This document shows positions 1 through 6,193 of a DNA stretch of 14,419 bases, piece after piece. The position numbers were made by a program, and so were the translations under genes. Origin of the DNA: Saprospiraceae bacterium UBA2329 (GTDB lineage Bacteria; Bacteroidota; Bacteroidia; Chitinophagales; Saprospiraceae); assembly GCA_002344975.1 (NCBI GenBank), contig DDUV01000113.1, positions 34,865-49,283 on the forward strand, written 5' to 3'. How positions within the stretch are numbered: position 1 is the stretch's first letter; every line of letters begins with the position of its first letter. The notes beneath the pieces were generated by a model. It searched no databases and had not been told where the DNA came from. It saw nothing but the letters and a program-made list of their open reading frames with translations.

Positions 1-29
1 GTCTTATCTAATCCTTTGGCCTAAGGAAA

Positions 30-926
30 ATGAGCACTTTATTTTTGCCCCACTACTGGTGGTCAATAAAACAAAAAGCCATGCCAAACAACACTACACC
101 AACACAAAAGAAAAAAACTGACCAGAATCAGCCAGTGATCATCAATCCGCAGCATGTACTGTATATGACTTGGTACATTTTGCTGTTTACAGTATTGATC
201 GTTGCTGCTTTTGTACATTTTTACAGGCTATCGGAAGCCAAGCAGGTACTGGAGGTAGTTTCCTGGAACAACGAAAAGCAACAATCACTGCGCTCCGGCC
301 CCGTCTGGTTCGGCTATGACGAGCAGGCAAGATTGCTGAAAGTAAAGGGCGTTATTGATGATACCGTAAAAATGCAGTTGTTGAAACTTTATCCTTCCGA
401 CAGCTCCGGTTATGCCTCCTACCAGAGCGCCATTGACTTGCTGGCTTTCAAAACACAGACCTCGGCCAACAAGCCTCCTTATTTGCTCGTGCTGGTATTG
501 GGCGGGCTGGCGGCCATGATCGGGGTGCAAATCCGAACCATTTATCACTTTCTGGATCATGCTTGTTACAAACGAGATTTCGACGCCAAAATCTGGTGGC
601 CTTGGTACGTTGTGCGTCCCTGGGTAGGTTTCCTACTGGGGGCTGCTTTGATCTTACTGGCAGAAGTCAATCTGTTTTCGGTGGCCAATGCGCAGTATTC
701 CCAGATTTTTTGGATCGGGTTCTCTATTTTGGCAGGGTTCAGCACGCCTGATGTGATTCGGCGCCTGGGCAAAGCCTCAGAGGCGATTTTCGGCATTGAC
801 AACAATCCGCGGCCTACGCCGGTTCCAACCACCCCTGCCGCGCCGGAGAACGACGGAGCAACAATTCCGCCTGCGACTCAACCCGAACCAGAGGCGGCAG
901 ATGGACAGGACAATGCCAATCTCTGA
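30..926 (+). CDS. Four-helix membrane protein of unknown function
   Basis: I do not recognise this protein. The frame encodes up to 298 residues. Four hydrophobic stretches look like membrane helices, at about residues 46-65, 150-168, 191-213 and 222-238. About 80 residues lie between helices 1 and 2, with no motif I can name. Helix 3 starts with a tryptophan-rich segment (WWPWYVV), and the last 40 residues form a Pro/Ala/Glu-rich, probably disordered tail. The start is uncertain. The first ATG at 30 has an AAGGA only 2 nt upstream, too close for a normal ribosome site. The ATG at 81 (MPNNTTPTQ...) gives a more usual Lys/Gln-rich cytoplasmic N-terminus and is my preferred start. The gene stands alone and points toward the minus-strand PepSY-like gene, with 119 nt between their stops. 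That it is a real gene is fairly sure; its function is unknown. Confidence 0.75.
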   Translation: MSTLFLPHYWWSIKQKAMPNNTTPTQKKKTDQNQPVIINPQHVLYMTWYILLFTVLIVAAFVHFYRLSEAKQVLEVVSWNNEKQQSLRSGPVWFGYDEQARLLKVKGVIDDTVKMQLLKLYPSDSSGYASYQSAIDLLAFKTQTSANKPPYLLVLVLGGLAAMIGVQIRTIYHFLDHACYKRDFDAKIWWPWYVVRPWVGFLLGAALILLAEVNLFSVANAQYSQIFWIGFSILAGFSTPDVIRRLGKASEAIFGIDNNPRPTPVPTTPAAPENDGATIPPATQPEPEAADGQDNANL

Positions 927-1045
927 GATGGTATAGGGTGTAGCGTCCGCAGCAAGAATTTTCCTGAAAGGGCGGAGGCCCGACTGAAACCATACGCCGG
1001 TTCTCATCGAGCCTCCAAAAATGTTCATGGAATTAAGGCAGCGTC

Positions 1046-1549
1046 TCAATACCCCCTCACAACCTTCGGCGTTATGCCCTGTATGTTGGCCGGTTTCGAC
1101 AGGGGCAGGGAGGTACTGAACCAGATCGTCCGCTCTTCCATCAGTGTGCCGTCTGTGTTCAGATTTTTTAATACAACCCGGTCCGACAACTCGGACTCTA
1201 CCCGATACCACACCCCATTCGGATCGTACACCCTGCCGGCGAAAGATATGGACGCACCCCGATAATTGTTTTGGATGAATTTTTGTACCGGCGCGGGCAA
1301 TTGATCCGTCGCCATGCGGATGCGCGTTTCAATCCAGTGGCCATCTGCGTTGAAGAAAGCTTTTTTCAATCCCTCTTCGTCCACAAATGTAGCGACCATT
1401 CCTTCCGGGCGGTGCTCCCAGTTCATGGTGTTGATCTGAGGGTACAAGCGGGCAAAAGCATCTTGAACTACCTTGGGGATTTCTGTGGCGGCCAACAAAT
1501 TGAATTGGGCAGCGATCAACAACGTCAAACATAACATCAGTTTTTTCAT
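1046..1549 (-). CDS. Exported PepSY-like (putative beta-lactamase-inhibitor-like) protein
   Basis: This is a 167-residue exported protein. I chose the ATG at 1549 because it gives a clean signal peptide (MKKLMLCLTLLIAAQFNLLA, cut near residue 20-22). The frame stays open upstream to 1708, but that part reads as promoter DNA. The mature part holds two copies of the PepSY-like fold of the family named after beta-lactamase inhibitor protein (PF11396 type). Copy one runs from about residue 24 to 80 (IPKVVQDAF, then VATFVDEEG and FFNADGHWIETR). Copy two runs from about 84 to 140 (LPAPVQKFIQNNY, then WYRVESEL and LNTDGTLMEER). Such small periplasmic proteins are common in Bacteroidota. Their ligands are mostly unknown, and the inhibitor name rests on fold similarity only. 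It is divergent from the serine hydrolase gene at 1727, with 177 nt between the starts. Confidence 0.88.
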   Translation of the reverse strand: MKKLMLCLTLLIAAQFNLLAATEIPKVVQDAFARLYPQINTMNWEHRPEGMVATFVDEEGLKKAFFNADGHWIETRIRMATDQLPAPVQKFIQNNYRGASISFAGRVYDPNGVWYRVESELSDRVVLKNLNTDGTLMEERTIWFSTSLPLSKPANIQGITPKVVRGY

Positions 1550-1686
1550 GGTTTTTTGTGATTTGAATGATGTAATTATTAGTATTACTATTACATATAC
1601 AAGTAAATATATTAAGTGTTTGCTGTTTCTGCTTTTATTTTTGGAATACGATTCAAACATACCACGCATCTTGGCGGAAGCCCGCT

Positions 1687-1694
1687 TACCTTTG
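1687..1694 (+). promoter_or_regulatory. Candidate -7 promoter element before the serine hydrolase gene
   Basis: TACCTTTG matches the Bacteroidota -7 consensus TAnnTTTG and lies 32 nt before the ATG at 1727, which would give a short leader. No good TTTG -33 box stands at the usual spacing; the nearest TTGG, at 1671, is too close. It sits in the AT-rich 177-nt gap between two divergent genes. I found no equally good motif for the minus-strand PepSY-like gene. Confidence 0.3.
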
Positions 1695-1726
1695 TTGGTA
1701 TTTATCAACCGTCAAAGTCTATCCCT

Positions 1727-3946
1727 ATGGTGTTCTCGTTTCGTTTAGGACTGGCCTGTATCTTGATCGCTATATGGTGGTCTGATGCCATTGCGCAATC
1801 CACCACGTCCGGTTTTGATCCATTGTATGCCCAGCAATTGCAAACCAAGCTCAACCAACTGGGTACAAACGGCAATTTCGCCGGAGGCCTCACTGCGGCG
1901 GTATTGGTTCCGGGAGAAGGCATCTGGACGGGCGCCTGGGGCCGCGCTGCCGTGAATACTCCTGTGACGACCAATATGAGGTTCGGTATGGCCAGCAATT
2001 CCAAAGCCATTATTGCAGGACTGATCCTTAAATTGCAGGACGAGGGCTTATTGCATTTAGACGATCCAATCAGCGACTACCTGCCGCCTCATCCGCAGAT
2101 CAACCCTCAAATCACCATCCGCCAATTGCTGGAGCACACTTCGGGCCTGTTCGATTTTATCAACCAGTGGTTGAGCGCCACAGAGGCCGCGTACAGCGCC
2201 AACCCCAACCACGTCTGGACCTACGAAGAACTCTTGGCCACTGTGGGCGCTCCGGTTTCCGCACCCGATGCCGGCTACAGCTACAGCAATACCAACTACC
2301 TCCTGCTGGGGCGCATCGCGGAAACGGCTGCCGGGCAACCCATTCATCAGCTTCTGCACAGCCGCATTTTTACGCCGCTTGGACTGGCAATGGCCTATCC
2401 GCCCTCCGATAATGTATTCGCTGCGCCGTACAGTAACCTCTGGAATACGGCCGGCACTGCCACCACGCTCACGCCCGGCGGATCGCGGGGTTTTCTCACT
2501 TTTACTTCTACAGCGGGGTCTGTCTGGTCAACAGCCTACGATATGGTGCGCTGGTACGATGCGCTGTTCGGCCATACCTGGCTGAGCGCCGGGAGCCGCC
2601 ACGATTTGACCAATAACGATGGGTACATGGCATACGCGCTCGGCATCCGGCTGCGCAACATCTATGGCCGCTCGGTGTATTACCATGTCGGAATATGGGG
2701 TTTCCGCTCGTACATGCTGCACGATCCGTCCACAGGCATTTCGCTGTGTATTATTGCCAACCAATACGGCGCTTCGGTGACGACGGAAGGCTTGGAATTG
2801 TTTGCCGAAGCGCTCAACCGCCTTCCGACCCAGTCGCACGATGTTTCCATCCAAAATCTCGCACCCAACCGAACGAGTTGCCTGCCGCAAACGCCGCTTG
2901 TGACGGTTCAAAACAAAGGCACGGCCACGCTGCATCAGTTGCAAATGGCACTGGGTATAGACGGCGAATGGCAGGATACGCTGGCGGTGTCGCTGGGCGA
3001 GGGCCTTCCTCCAGGAGACCAACGCTTGCTGCCGCTCGCTTTCAATCTGGGGCCAGCCGACGGGCAAAAGTACCGCTTGCAGGTAAAGGCCATTTTGGAC
3101 ACGCCGGATGACATGCCTGCCAACAATGAGCGCAGTGCTTACTACCGTTTTGAAAATAACGAGGCGGCCCAAACGGATTTTTATGAAGATTTTGAATCGG
3201 GCGGGGAGTTTCCCGGCAGCTTGGTTTCATTGCAAACCGGCAATATCTTAGACTGGCGAACGACGCGCTTTGCCGGCCACCAGACACCGGGACACTCTCT
3301 GGCTCGCATCAATTATTACGATGGAAATGAAGACAACAGATACGCCTTTGAACTGCCTCTGATTCAAGCAAATACAGGCTCTATACTCAGTTTCTCCTAC
3401 GCCCATGCGTTTTATCCGGGTTCGGGGCTGGAGGTATTGCGGGGCTTTATTTCTACCAATTGCGGTTCGTCTTTCAGTCCATTATTTGAGTTGTCGGGCA
3501 GCAACTTTGCCACTGCGCCTACCATCACTGCTGTGTTTTTACCCACTGCGGCACAATGGCGCCGGCACACGGTTGATCTGGCTGCTTACGTCGGCGAAAA
3601 CGTACTTATCCGGTTTGAATTGGAAAACCGATATGGCAACATGACCTACTTGGACGACATCCGGGTGGCGGGGCAGACCACATCTGTTGCCGAGTCTGCG
3701 CCGGAACCTGTCTCGGTGTGGCCCGTTCCTACCTCAGACCACCTGATGGTGAGCGGCAGCCGGGATTTTCGCATTTCATCGCTGCGGCTGTTCAACGGAT
3801 TGGGGCGGCAGGTGTCGCACTACAAGGCTCCAGACGCGGCCGCTCCTCTGCGGATAGAGCGCGGAGCATTGCCTTCCGGCTGGTATGTTTTGGAAATTAC
3901 CGGCGCCGGCGGCCAACGGGAAATGCGCAAGGTGGCATTTCAGTAG
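1727..3946 (+). CDS. T9SS-secreted serine hydrolase (class C beta-lactamase / D-Ala-D-Ala carboxypeptidase fold)
   Basis: This 739-residue modular exported protein starts at the ATG at 1727, which gives a signal peptide (MVFSFRLGLACILIAIWWSD, then AIAQ). Residues of about 30-365 form a beta-lactamase-fold serine hydrolase (PF00144 type). All three active-site motifs are present: S90-N-S-K93 (SxxK), Y186-S-N188 (YxN) and H320-V-G322, the HxG that replaces KTG in this family. About 370-475 resembles a CARDB-like beta-sandwich (LVTVQNKGTATLHQLQM). About 485-648 is a jelly-roll carbohydrate- or adhesion-type domain (FYEDFESG ... YLDDIRVAG). About 655-739 is a T9SS type A sorting domain (VWPVP ... 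LPSGWYVLEI ... KVAFQ). It is therefore predicted to cross the outer membrane and be displayed or released. Possible substrates are a peptide, an ester or a beta-lactam; I cannot choose. Its stop is 2 nt from that of the convergent TonB-domain gene. Confidence 0.92.
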   Translation: MVFSFRLGLACILIAIWWSDAIAQSTTSGFDPLYAQQLQTKLNQLGTNGNFAGGLTAAVLVPGEGIWTGAWGRAAVNTPVTTNMRFGMASNSKAIIAGLILKLQDEGLLHLDDPISDYLPPHPQINPQITIRQLLEHTSGLFDFINQWLSATEAAYSANPNHVWTYEELLATVGAPVSAPDAGYSYSNTNYLLLGRIAETAAGQPIHQLLHSRIFTPLGLAMAYPPSDNVFAAPYSNLWNTAGTATTLTPGGSRGFLTFTSTAGSVWSTAYDMVRWYDALFGHTWLSAGSRHDLTNNDGYMAYALGIRLRNIYGRSVYYHVGIWGFRSYMLHDPSTGISLCIIANQYGASVTTEGLELFAEALNRLPTQSHDVSIQNLAPNRTSCLPQTPLVTVQNKGTATLHQLQMALGIDGEWQDTLAVSLGEGLPPGDQRLLPLAFNLGPADGQKYRLQVKAILDTPDDMPANNERSAYYRFENNEAAQTDFYEDFESGGEFPGSLVSLQTGNILDWRTTRFAGHQTPGHSLARINYYDGNEDNRYAFELPLIQANTGSILSFSYAHAFYPGSGLEVLRGFISTNCGSSFSPLFELSGSNFATAPTITAVFLPTAAQWRRHTVDLAAYVGENVLIRFELENRYGNMTYLDDIRVAGQTTSVAESAPEPVSVWPVPTSDHLMVSGSRDFRISSLRLFNGLGRQVSHYKAPDAAAPLRIERGALPSGWYVLEITGAGGQREMRKVAFQ

Positions 3947-3948
3947 GG

Positions 3949-4416
3949 TTATTTCAGCTTATAGCGGATGGGGATATAAAACTGCACTCGCACCAGCTCG
4001 CCACCTTTCGTGCCCGGCTTCCAGACTACGCCTTTTGCCTGCATCTGTTTTATGACTCTCAGCGCTTCTTCGCTCATGTCATAGCCGGGATCGCGAGCAA
4101 TGCGCGGGTCTGTCATGGTGCCGTCTTTTTCTACCACAAAAGTGACGACCACCGTGCCTTCTTTGCGCTGCGTTCTGGCGTTTTCGGGGTATTGAGTGTT
4201 TTCGTAAACAAACTCCAGCATTTTTTTGTCGGCGCAGCGCTTTCGGGCTTCGTATTCAGTTTGCTTATTGCACTCCGAATGTAAATACAGCGGCATTTCG
4301 TCGGCATCTTTGGCGTTGATGATATCTTCCTCCATAACTACCGGCATGGTTCCTGTTTGTGCAAAAAGGCTGCCGGCAAAAAGCGCGGAGATGGCGAAAA
4401 AGGTTGATTTTTTCAT
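3949..4416 (-). CDS. Exported TonB C-terminal-domain protein (short paralogue)
   Basis: This is a 155-residue protein. I chose the ATG at 4416 because it gives a signal peptide (MKKSTFFAISALFAGSLFAQ); the longer frame to 4449 would bury it. The rest is a TonB-type C-terminal domain at about residues 38-155. It has the block KKMLEFVYENTQYPENAR, then G-T-V-V-V-T-F-V-V-E-K-D-G, a W-K-P-G turn and a final VRVQFYIPIRYKL strand. C49 and C61 precede the domain core and are conserved in the neighbouring paralogue, so they may form a disulfide. Canonical TonB has an N-terminal membrane anchor and a proline-rich spacer. Neither is visible here, so the protein looks free in the periplasm, unless the hydrophobic N-terminus stays uncleaved. 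It is a little over half identical to the domain at 4695-5510 by hand count. TonB-like is sure; energy transduction is not. Confidence 0.88.
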   Translation of the reverse strand: MKKSTFFAISALFAGSLFAQTGTMPVVMEEDIINAKDADEMPLYLHSECNKQTEYEARKRCADKKMLEFVYENTQYPENARTQRKEGTVVVTFVVEKDGTMTDPRIARDPGYDMSEEALRVIKQMQAKGVVWKPGTKGGELVRVQFYIPIRYKLK

Positions 4417-4446
4417 GTTGAAGCAATTAGTTTTGAGTGAATGGAG

Positions 4447-4454
4447 CAAAAGTA
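4447..4454 (-). promoter_or_regulatory. Candidate -7 promoter element for the short TonB-domain gene
   Basis: Read on the minus strand this is TACTTTTG, a match to TAnnTTTG, ending 30 nt before the ATG at 4416. No clear TTTG -33 box is present. The tandem 36-bp repeat starts 16 nt upstream of it, where a -33 region or an upstream regulator site would be. Confidence 0.3.
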
Positions 4455-4470
4455 AAGATTATTTTAATAC

Positions 4471-4542
4471 CCCGATTCCTACGTCATCGGAACAAGTTGT
4501 GCTGATCCCGATTCCTGCGGTATCGGGACAAGTTGTGCTGAT
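4471..4542. repeat. Tandem pair of 36-bp imperfect repeats, each with an internal inverted repeat
   Basis: Two units abut exactly (4471-4506 and 4507-4542). They differ at only a few positions, in the middle of the unit. Each starts CCCGATTCCT and ends ACAAGTTGTGCTGAT. The second contains a perfect CCCGAT / ATCGGG inverted repeat with a 9-nt loop; in the first the right arm is ATCGGA. The pair sits in the gap between the two TonB-domain genes, just upstream of the promoter candidate for the shorter gene. It could be a binding site, a transcript hairpin, or a member of a dispersed REP-like family. There is no unique spacer, so it is not CRISPR. Confidence 0.8.
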
Positions 4543-4626
4543 TGTTAAAAGATAAGTTTTAAAAAAAATATTGGGTGATTTTATTCTATTGGATATACAA
4601 ATGCAAAATGTAGCGATTTCAACCAA

Positions 4627-4657
4627 CGAATGCCGCTTGAATAAGCGGGGCTATTCG
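4627..4657 (-). terminator. Hairpin downstream of the TPR-TonB gene (second in line)
   Basis: Stems CGAAT / ATTCG and CCGCTT / AAGCGG are nested around a GAAT loop, with small internal loops. It lies 38 nt past the stop of the gene at 4695-5510. It is not followed by a T run, so it may be a transcript-end stabiliser rather than a classic intrinsic terminator. Confidence 0.4.
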
Positions 4658-4661
4658 TATT

Positions 4662-4680
4662 CAACCGCCGTTGGCGGTTG
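4662..4680 (-). terminator. Perfect hairpin right after the TPR-TonB gene
   Basis: CAACCGCC and GGCGGTTG form a perfect 8-bp GC-rich stem around a 3-nt loop (GTT). It begins 14 nt past the TAG stop at 4695-4697 on the minus strand. No T run follows. Its position suggests that it ends the upstream gene's transcript and separates the two TonB-domain genes. Confidence 0.5.
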
Positions 4681-4694
4681 CCCGGAGACAGGTA

Positions 4695-5510
4695 CTATTT
4701 TTGGCCGCCCTCCGTCAGTTTGAATCGTACCGGCATATTAAACTGCACCCGCACCGGCATGCCTTTTTGCTTGCCCGGCTTCCAGGCGATACCACTTGAT
4801 TGCATTCGCTGCACTGCGCTTAGAGCCGCTTCCCCTATACCGTACCCGGGGTCGCGAAAGATGCGGAGGCTCGTCATACTGCCGTCTTTTTCAATGACAA
4901 AAGTGATCACGGCCGTGCCCTGAGCGCCATTCTCTCTGGCTTCAACGGGATAAAGGACGTTCTTGTAAATATGCTCCAGCATTTTTTTGTCGCTGCAAAA
5001 CTTTCGCTCCTTGACGTCGGTCACTTGTTCGCAATCGGGGTGCAACCACAAAGGCATTTCGTCGGCCTCTTCAGCTTTTATAGGTTCAATTTCGTCTCTT
5101 TTCACAGGTGGCGACGGAGAACTTGCCGGCGGCGCTGCGGCCCATTGCTTGGCGCCGTAACCTTCATCCAGCAATTTGCGGCGCTGTTGCCTTATGGAAT
5201 CAGCTTCGGAGCTGCGGCCCTGCCTCGACAAAAACGAGCCGTACAGGAAGTACAATTCGGGGTTGGTACTGTCGGTTTTCAAACGCTCTTTCATGGCGGT
5301 TTCAGCCTGGTCCATTTCCTGCAACTGCATGAGGCACAGTACATATTTTTCAAAATGGGCGTAGTTGCCGGGGTTGTCCGCCGACAGTTGTTTGAACAGC
5401 GGCATGGCCTTTGCAAACTCGTTGTTTTGGTACAACTGGTCGGCTTCGATTTGGCCGAAAAGGATTGAAATTGCCAGCGAGAAGGCAACGATAAGGCTTG
5501 ATTTTTTCAT
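4695..5510 (-). CDS. Exported TPR-like / TonB C-terminal-domain protein (long paralogue)
   Basis: This is a 271-residue protein starting at the ATG at 5510, with a signal peptide (MKKSSLIVAFSLAISILFGQ). About residues 22-115 look like two to three TPR-like helical hairpins (ADQLYQNNEFAKAMPLFKQL, then YVLCLMQLQEMDQAETAM and ELYFLYGSFLSRQGRSSEAD). About 123-145 is a Pro/Ser/Ala linker. About 150-265 is a TonB-type C-terminal domain with DKKMLEHIYKNVLYPVEAR, GTAVITFVIEKDG, WKPG and VRVQFNMPVRFKL. C160 and C172 match the cysteine pair of the shorter paralogue, with 11 residues between them in both. There is no membrane anchor beyond the signal peptide. The TPR part could bind a partner, and the TonB domain could contact an outer-membrane plug or serve only as an interaction module. 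The two genes look like an old tandem duplication with gain or loss of the TPR part. Confidence 0.9.
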   Translation of the reverse strand: MKKSSLIVAFSLAISILFGQIEADQLYQNNEFAKAMPLFKQLSADNPGNYAHFEKYVLCLMQLQEMDQAETAMKERLKTDSTNPELYFLYGSFLSRQGRSSEADSIRQQRRKLLDEGYGAKQWAAAPPASSPSPPVKRDEIEPIKAEEADEMPLWLHPDCEQVTDVKERKFCSDKKMLEHIYKNVLYPVEARENGAQGTAVITFVIEKDGSMTSLRIFRDPGYGIGEAALSAVQRMQSSGIAWKPGKQKGMPVRVQFNMPVRFKLTEGGQK

Positions 5511-5540
5511 ATCAATAACGAAGTTTTGAATTTTATGATA

Positions 5541-5572
5541 AACGCCGGAAAGACAGATATCCTTCCGGCGTT
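5541..5572 (-). terminator. Hairpin terminator of the GMC dehydrogenase operon
   Basis: AACGCCGGAA (5541-5550) and TTCCGGCGTT (5563-5572) form a perfect 10-bp stem with a 12-nt loop. On the minus strand it begins 6 nt past the stop of the subunit-3 gene (5579) and ends about 30 nt before the start of the TPR-TonB gene (5510). An AT-rich segment (TATCATAAAATTC) follows rather than a pure T run. Confidence 0.6.
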
Positions 5573-5578
5573 ATCTGC

Positions 5579-6187
5579 TTATAAGGACCAGGCATTGCCC
5601 ACTTCTTTGGCAGGAATACAGCCCAGATACGCGCCCGGAATGGGATCGTAACTCAGTACTTTGGTACCTACAAAAGAAGAGGTGAAATACCCCAGCAAGG
5701 CCAACGATTTGAAGTTGAGGAAGAAGTTGAAATACGGCTCTGCGCCCAACTCCGGATTGTTGCGAACGGCATCCCGGCGCGCTATCCCGGCAGCAGAAGC
5801 TTCCGCATCCAGCGCTTCGAGGATGTTGGCCTGTTGCTTTATTTTGCAGGCGGCAAAAGGCTTGCCGTGCGCTTTTTGTGCGCGGGCCTCCACATCGGCC
5901 AAACCGGCAGCAAATTGCTCCTGATCTTCCGGCAGGTAAGTGTCTTTCACCATACGTTCCATAAAAGCGGGCACGCCCACGTCTATGGCGCCGGGCGTTT
6001 TGGTACGCGGCAAGATGGTTTCCGCCATGTTCGTAATGAGGGCGGCCTGTTCGGCGCTGAAGTATTTGGGTGTCCAATTCACTTCGCGCTCGGTTTCGCA
6101 GCTCGTCAGTACGGCCTGCACAGTGGAGGCGGTGAGGGCGTACCCGGTGATCAGCATGGTCTTTTTGATGGCTTCTCTTCTATCCAT
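5579..6187 (-). CDS. Gluconate 2-dehydrogenase subunit 3-like small subunit, probable lipoprotein
   Basis: This 202-residue protein belongs to the family of the small subunit of membrane gluconate and FAD-glucose dehydrogenases (PF13618 type). Conserved stretches include FSAEQAALITNMAETILPRTKTPGAIDVGVPAFMERMV and, near the end, GYFTSSFVGTKVLSYDPIPGAYLGCIP. The N-terminus reads MDRREAIKKTMLITGYALTA. Its twin arginine (R3-R4) plus a hydrophobic stretch resembles a Tat signal, and L27-T-S-C30 is a good lipobox, so the mature protein may be lipid-anchored at C30. In characterised FAD-glucose dehydrogenases the small subunit carries the Tat signal and helps export the flavin subunit. Here it follows the GMC gene by 6 nt, so a complex is very likely. 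No cytochrome c subunit gene lies beside them. The hairpin at 5541-5572 closes the operon. Confidence 0.9.
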   Translation of the reverse strand: MDRREAIKKTMLITGYALTASTVQAVLTSCETEREVNWTPKYFSAEQAALITNMAETILPRTKTPGAIDVGVPAFMERMVKDTYLPEDQEQFAAGLADVEARAQKAHGKPFAACKIKQQANILEALDAEASAAGIARRDAVRNNPELGAEPYFNFFLNFKSLALLGYFTSSFVGTKVLSYDPIPGAYLGCIPAKEVGNAWSL

Positions 6188-6193
6188 GACGAA

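Noticed and set aside
1550..1708. N-terminal extension of the PepSY-like protein to an upstream ATG
   Set aside because: The signal peptide starts at 1549, and the extension covers AT-rich divergent promoter DNA.
1616..1726. 37-codon N-terminal extension of the serine hydrolase
   Set aside because: It would bury the signal peptide that starts at 1727 and covers the -7 promoter candidate.
2528..3172. 214-codon open frame on the minus strand inside the serine hydrolase gene
   Set aside because: It is Arg/Gln/His-rich shadow sequence with no motif; the plus-strand reading has intact catalytic and domain signatures.
4471..4542. CRISPR array
   Set aside because: The two repeat units abut with no spacer, there are only two, and no cas genes lie nearby.
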